DNA of 15,231 nt from JACKPD01 sp034003145 (GTDB lineage: Bacteria; Spirochaetota; Spirochaetia; CADAEX01), in assembly GCA_034003145.1 (NCBI GenBank), contig JAVEZE010000056.1, forward strand, positions 1 to 15,231. The letters are read 5' to 3'. A program made the translations under genes and the position numbers. How positions within the stretch are numbered: the first letter of the stretch is position 1; every line of letters starts with the position of its first letter. Below are positions 14,362 through 15,231 of the stretch, piece after piece. The notes below the pieces were generated by a model. The model had not been told where the DNA came from. It ran no database searches and saw only the letters and a program-made list of their open reading frames with translations.

Positions 14362-15231
14362 AAAAAACAAATATTTATCTGATAATATGTTTTTTAATGA
14401 TAGGTGCATTTATTAACAGCTGTGATATAGCAGACGGCATGATCGGGGTTAATGATGCTATTCTCAACAACAGGTCTGCTCCTGTGATTTCTGTTATAGG
14501 AGGAGGCAGTTATGCCTTTACAGACGCTGATAAAACACTTGAGCTGAAAATTGAAGCCCCCCAGTCAGGTTACACTTATTATTGGTCTACTACAGCAGGC
14601 TCCATAGAGAGTGAAGGGGTAACTGTCACCTATACAGCACCGGAAGCAGAAGGAGATGCGGTTGTTACCTGTTACGGCGCCAGGGATGAATATGTCGAGA
14701 CAAAAACAGCCCAGAAGACAATACACAATATTGAAATCCTTACTGACAACATGCTCTGGCTTAAAGCTGATTCAATAACAGGGCTGGGGAATTATGCTGC
14801 TGTTTCATCCTGGAGCAACAGCAGCACAAATGCTTTTTCTCTTACCCAGTCAGCCCCAGCTAATATGCCGAGATATGTTCCTGACAGCATGAATGGGAAA
14901 CCGGTTATAAGATTTGTTGATAATACAGATATGCTTTCCAATACCGCTCTGACAAATATTTATTCAGGATTTGGAGTAGCTCAAACTAAGTTAACTTTTT
15001 TTATTGTATACAAAGTTCAATCCTATAGTTCAAGCTATATTATGGGAGTGCGGAGCGGTTCAACAAACTCATTCCCTGTTTTACTTCAGGTTTCAACAGG
15101 GCAGCTAAGGGTTTATCAAAATGGAACAGCTGCAAGTACATATAATGCTGTCCCTTTTCCTTTAACATACGGGCAGAGCACAATATTAAGTTCAGTCTGT
15201 GATACCACAGCCTCTGTGGCAGTTCCTGATA
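14358..15231 (+). CDS. Lipoprotein with Ig-like and LamG-like regions (3' truncated by window)
   Basis: The frame is open from ATG 14358 to the window end, 291 codons. Residues 1-22 are a lipoprotein signal with FINS before Cys22, a relaxed lipobox as accepted in spirochaetes. Residues about 41-126 look like an Ig- or PKD-like fold (YTYYWSTTAGSIESEGVTVT). From about 132 a LamG/concanavalin-like region begins, with the typical LWLKADSITGLGN, SSWSNSS, NMPRYVPDSMNGKPVIRF and FFIVYKVQS. Such regions bind glycans or surface partners. The start overlaps the previous stop (ATGA), so it belongs to the same transcript as the coiled-coil HD-GYP-type gene. Cell-surface location is inferred. The C-terminal part is not in the window. 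No role beyond binding can be assigned. Confidence 0.75.
   Translation, partial: MKKTNIYLIICFLMIGAFINSCDIADGMIGVNDAILNNRSAPVISVIGGGSYAFTDADKTLELKIEAPQSGYTYYWSTTAGSIESEGVTVTYTAPEAEGDAVVTCYGARDEYVETKTAQKTIHNIEILTDNMLWLKADSITGLGNYAAVSSWSNSSTNAFSLTQSAPANMPRYVPDSMNGKPVIRFVDNTDMLSNTALTNIYSGFGVAQTKLTFFIVYKVQSYSSSYIMGVRSGSTNSFPVLLQVSTGQLRVYQNGTAASTYNAVPFPLTYGQSTILSSVCDTTASVAVPD

Overview
The window looks like a chromosomal stretch of a diderm bacterium of moderately low GC, most likely a spirochaete. The evidence for that is indirect: the betaine-binding protein starts its mature part with an AAGGSEK-type sequence common in spirochaete exported proteins, the last gene has a relaxed lipobox (FINS-C), and a neighbouring exported protein looks like an outer-membrane barrel. 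The assignment is an inference; no rRNA, tRNA, mobile element or CRISPR array was seen.

Left part (1-3563). The tail of an ApbE-type flavin transferase is followed by a roughly 300-base regulatory region and a three-gene glycine betaine/proline-type ABC importer: binding protein, ATPase with CBS-like tail, permease (proX-proV-proW order). The regulatory region holds a promoter with a perfect palindrome over its -10 box and three stem-loops just before the first gene. The ATPase gene carries a perfect 10-bp hairpin close to its 5' end.

Middle part (3564-9158). After a terminator-like hairpin and a promoter comes a tightly coupled set, ubiD-ubiA-ubiX, with 1-base overlaps. The prenyltransferase resembles MqnP, so the set probably does the late prenylation and decarboxylation steps of menaquinone made by the futalosine route (mqnM-mqnP-mqnL equivalents). 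A periplasmic binding protein of the SsuA/THI5 (NMT1) type overlaps ubiX by 11 bases; its likely permease and ATPase partners lie just beyond it on the opposite strand, converging on it.

Right part (9257-11332, minus strand). An MFS transporter with a TTG start and an EamA/DMT transporter form a two-gene operon, probably of exporters with unknown substrates.

Far right (11505-15231, plus strand). A three-gene set may be an undescribed envelope-spanning system: (A) an exported protein with a periplasmic charged helix and a beta-rich, barrel-like C-terminus; (B) a protein with a signal peptide, TPR-like region, long periplasmic coiled coil, one transmembrane helix and a cytoplasmic HD-GYP-type domain whose HD motif reads YD and whose following GK reads GF; (C) a lipoprotein with an Ig-like and a LamG-like region, cut by the window end. 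A and B overlap by 14 bases and B and C by 4. The altered HD-GYP site and the matching coiled coils of A and B are the most interesting features here.
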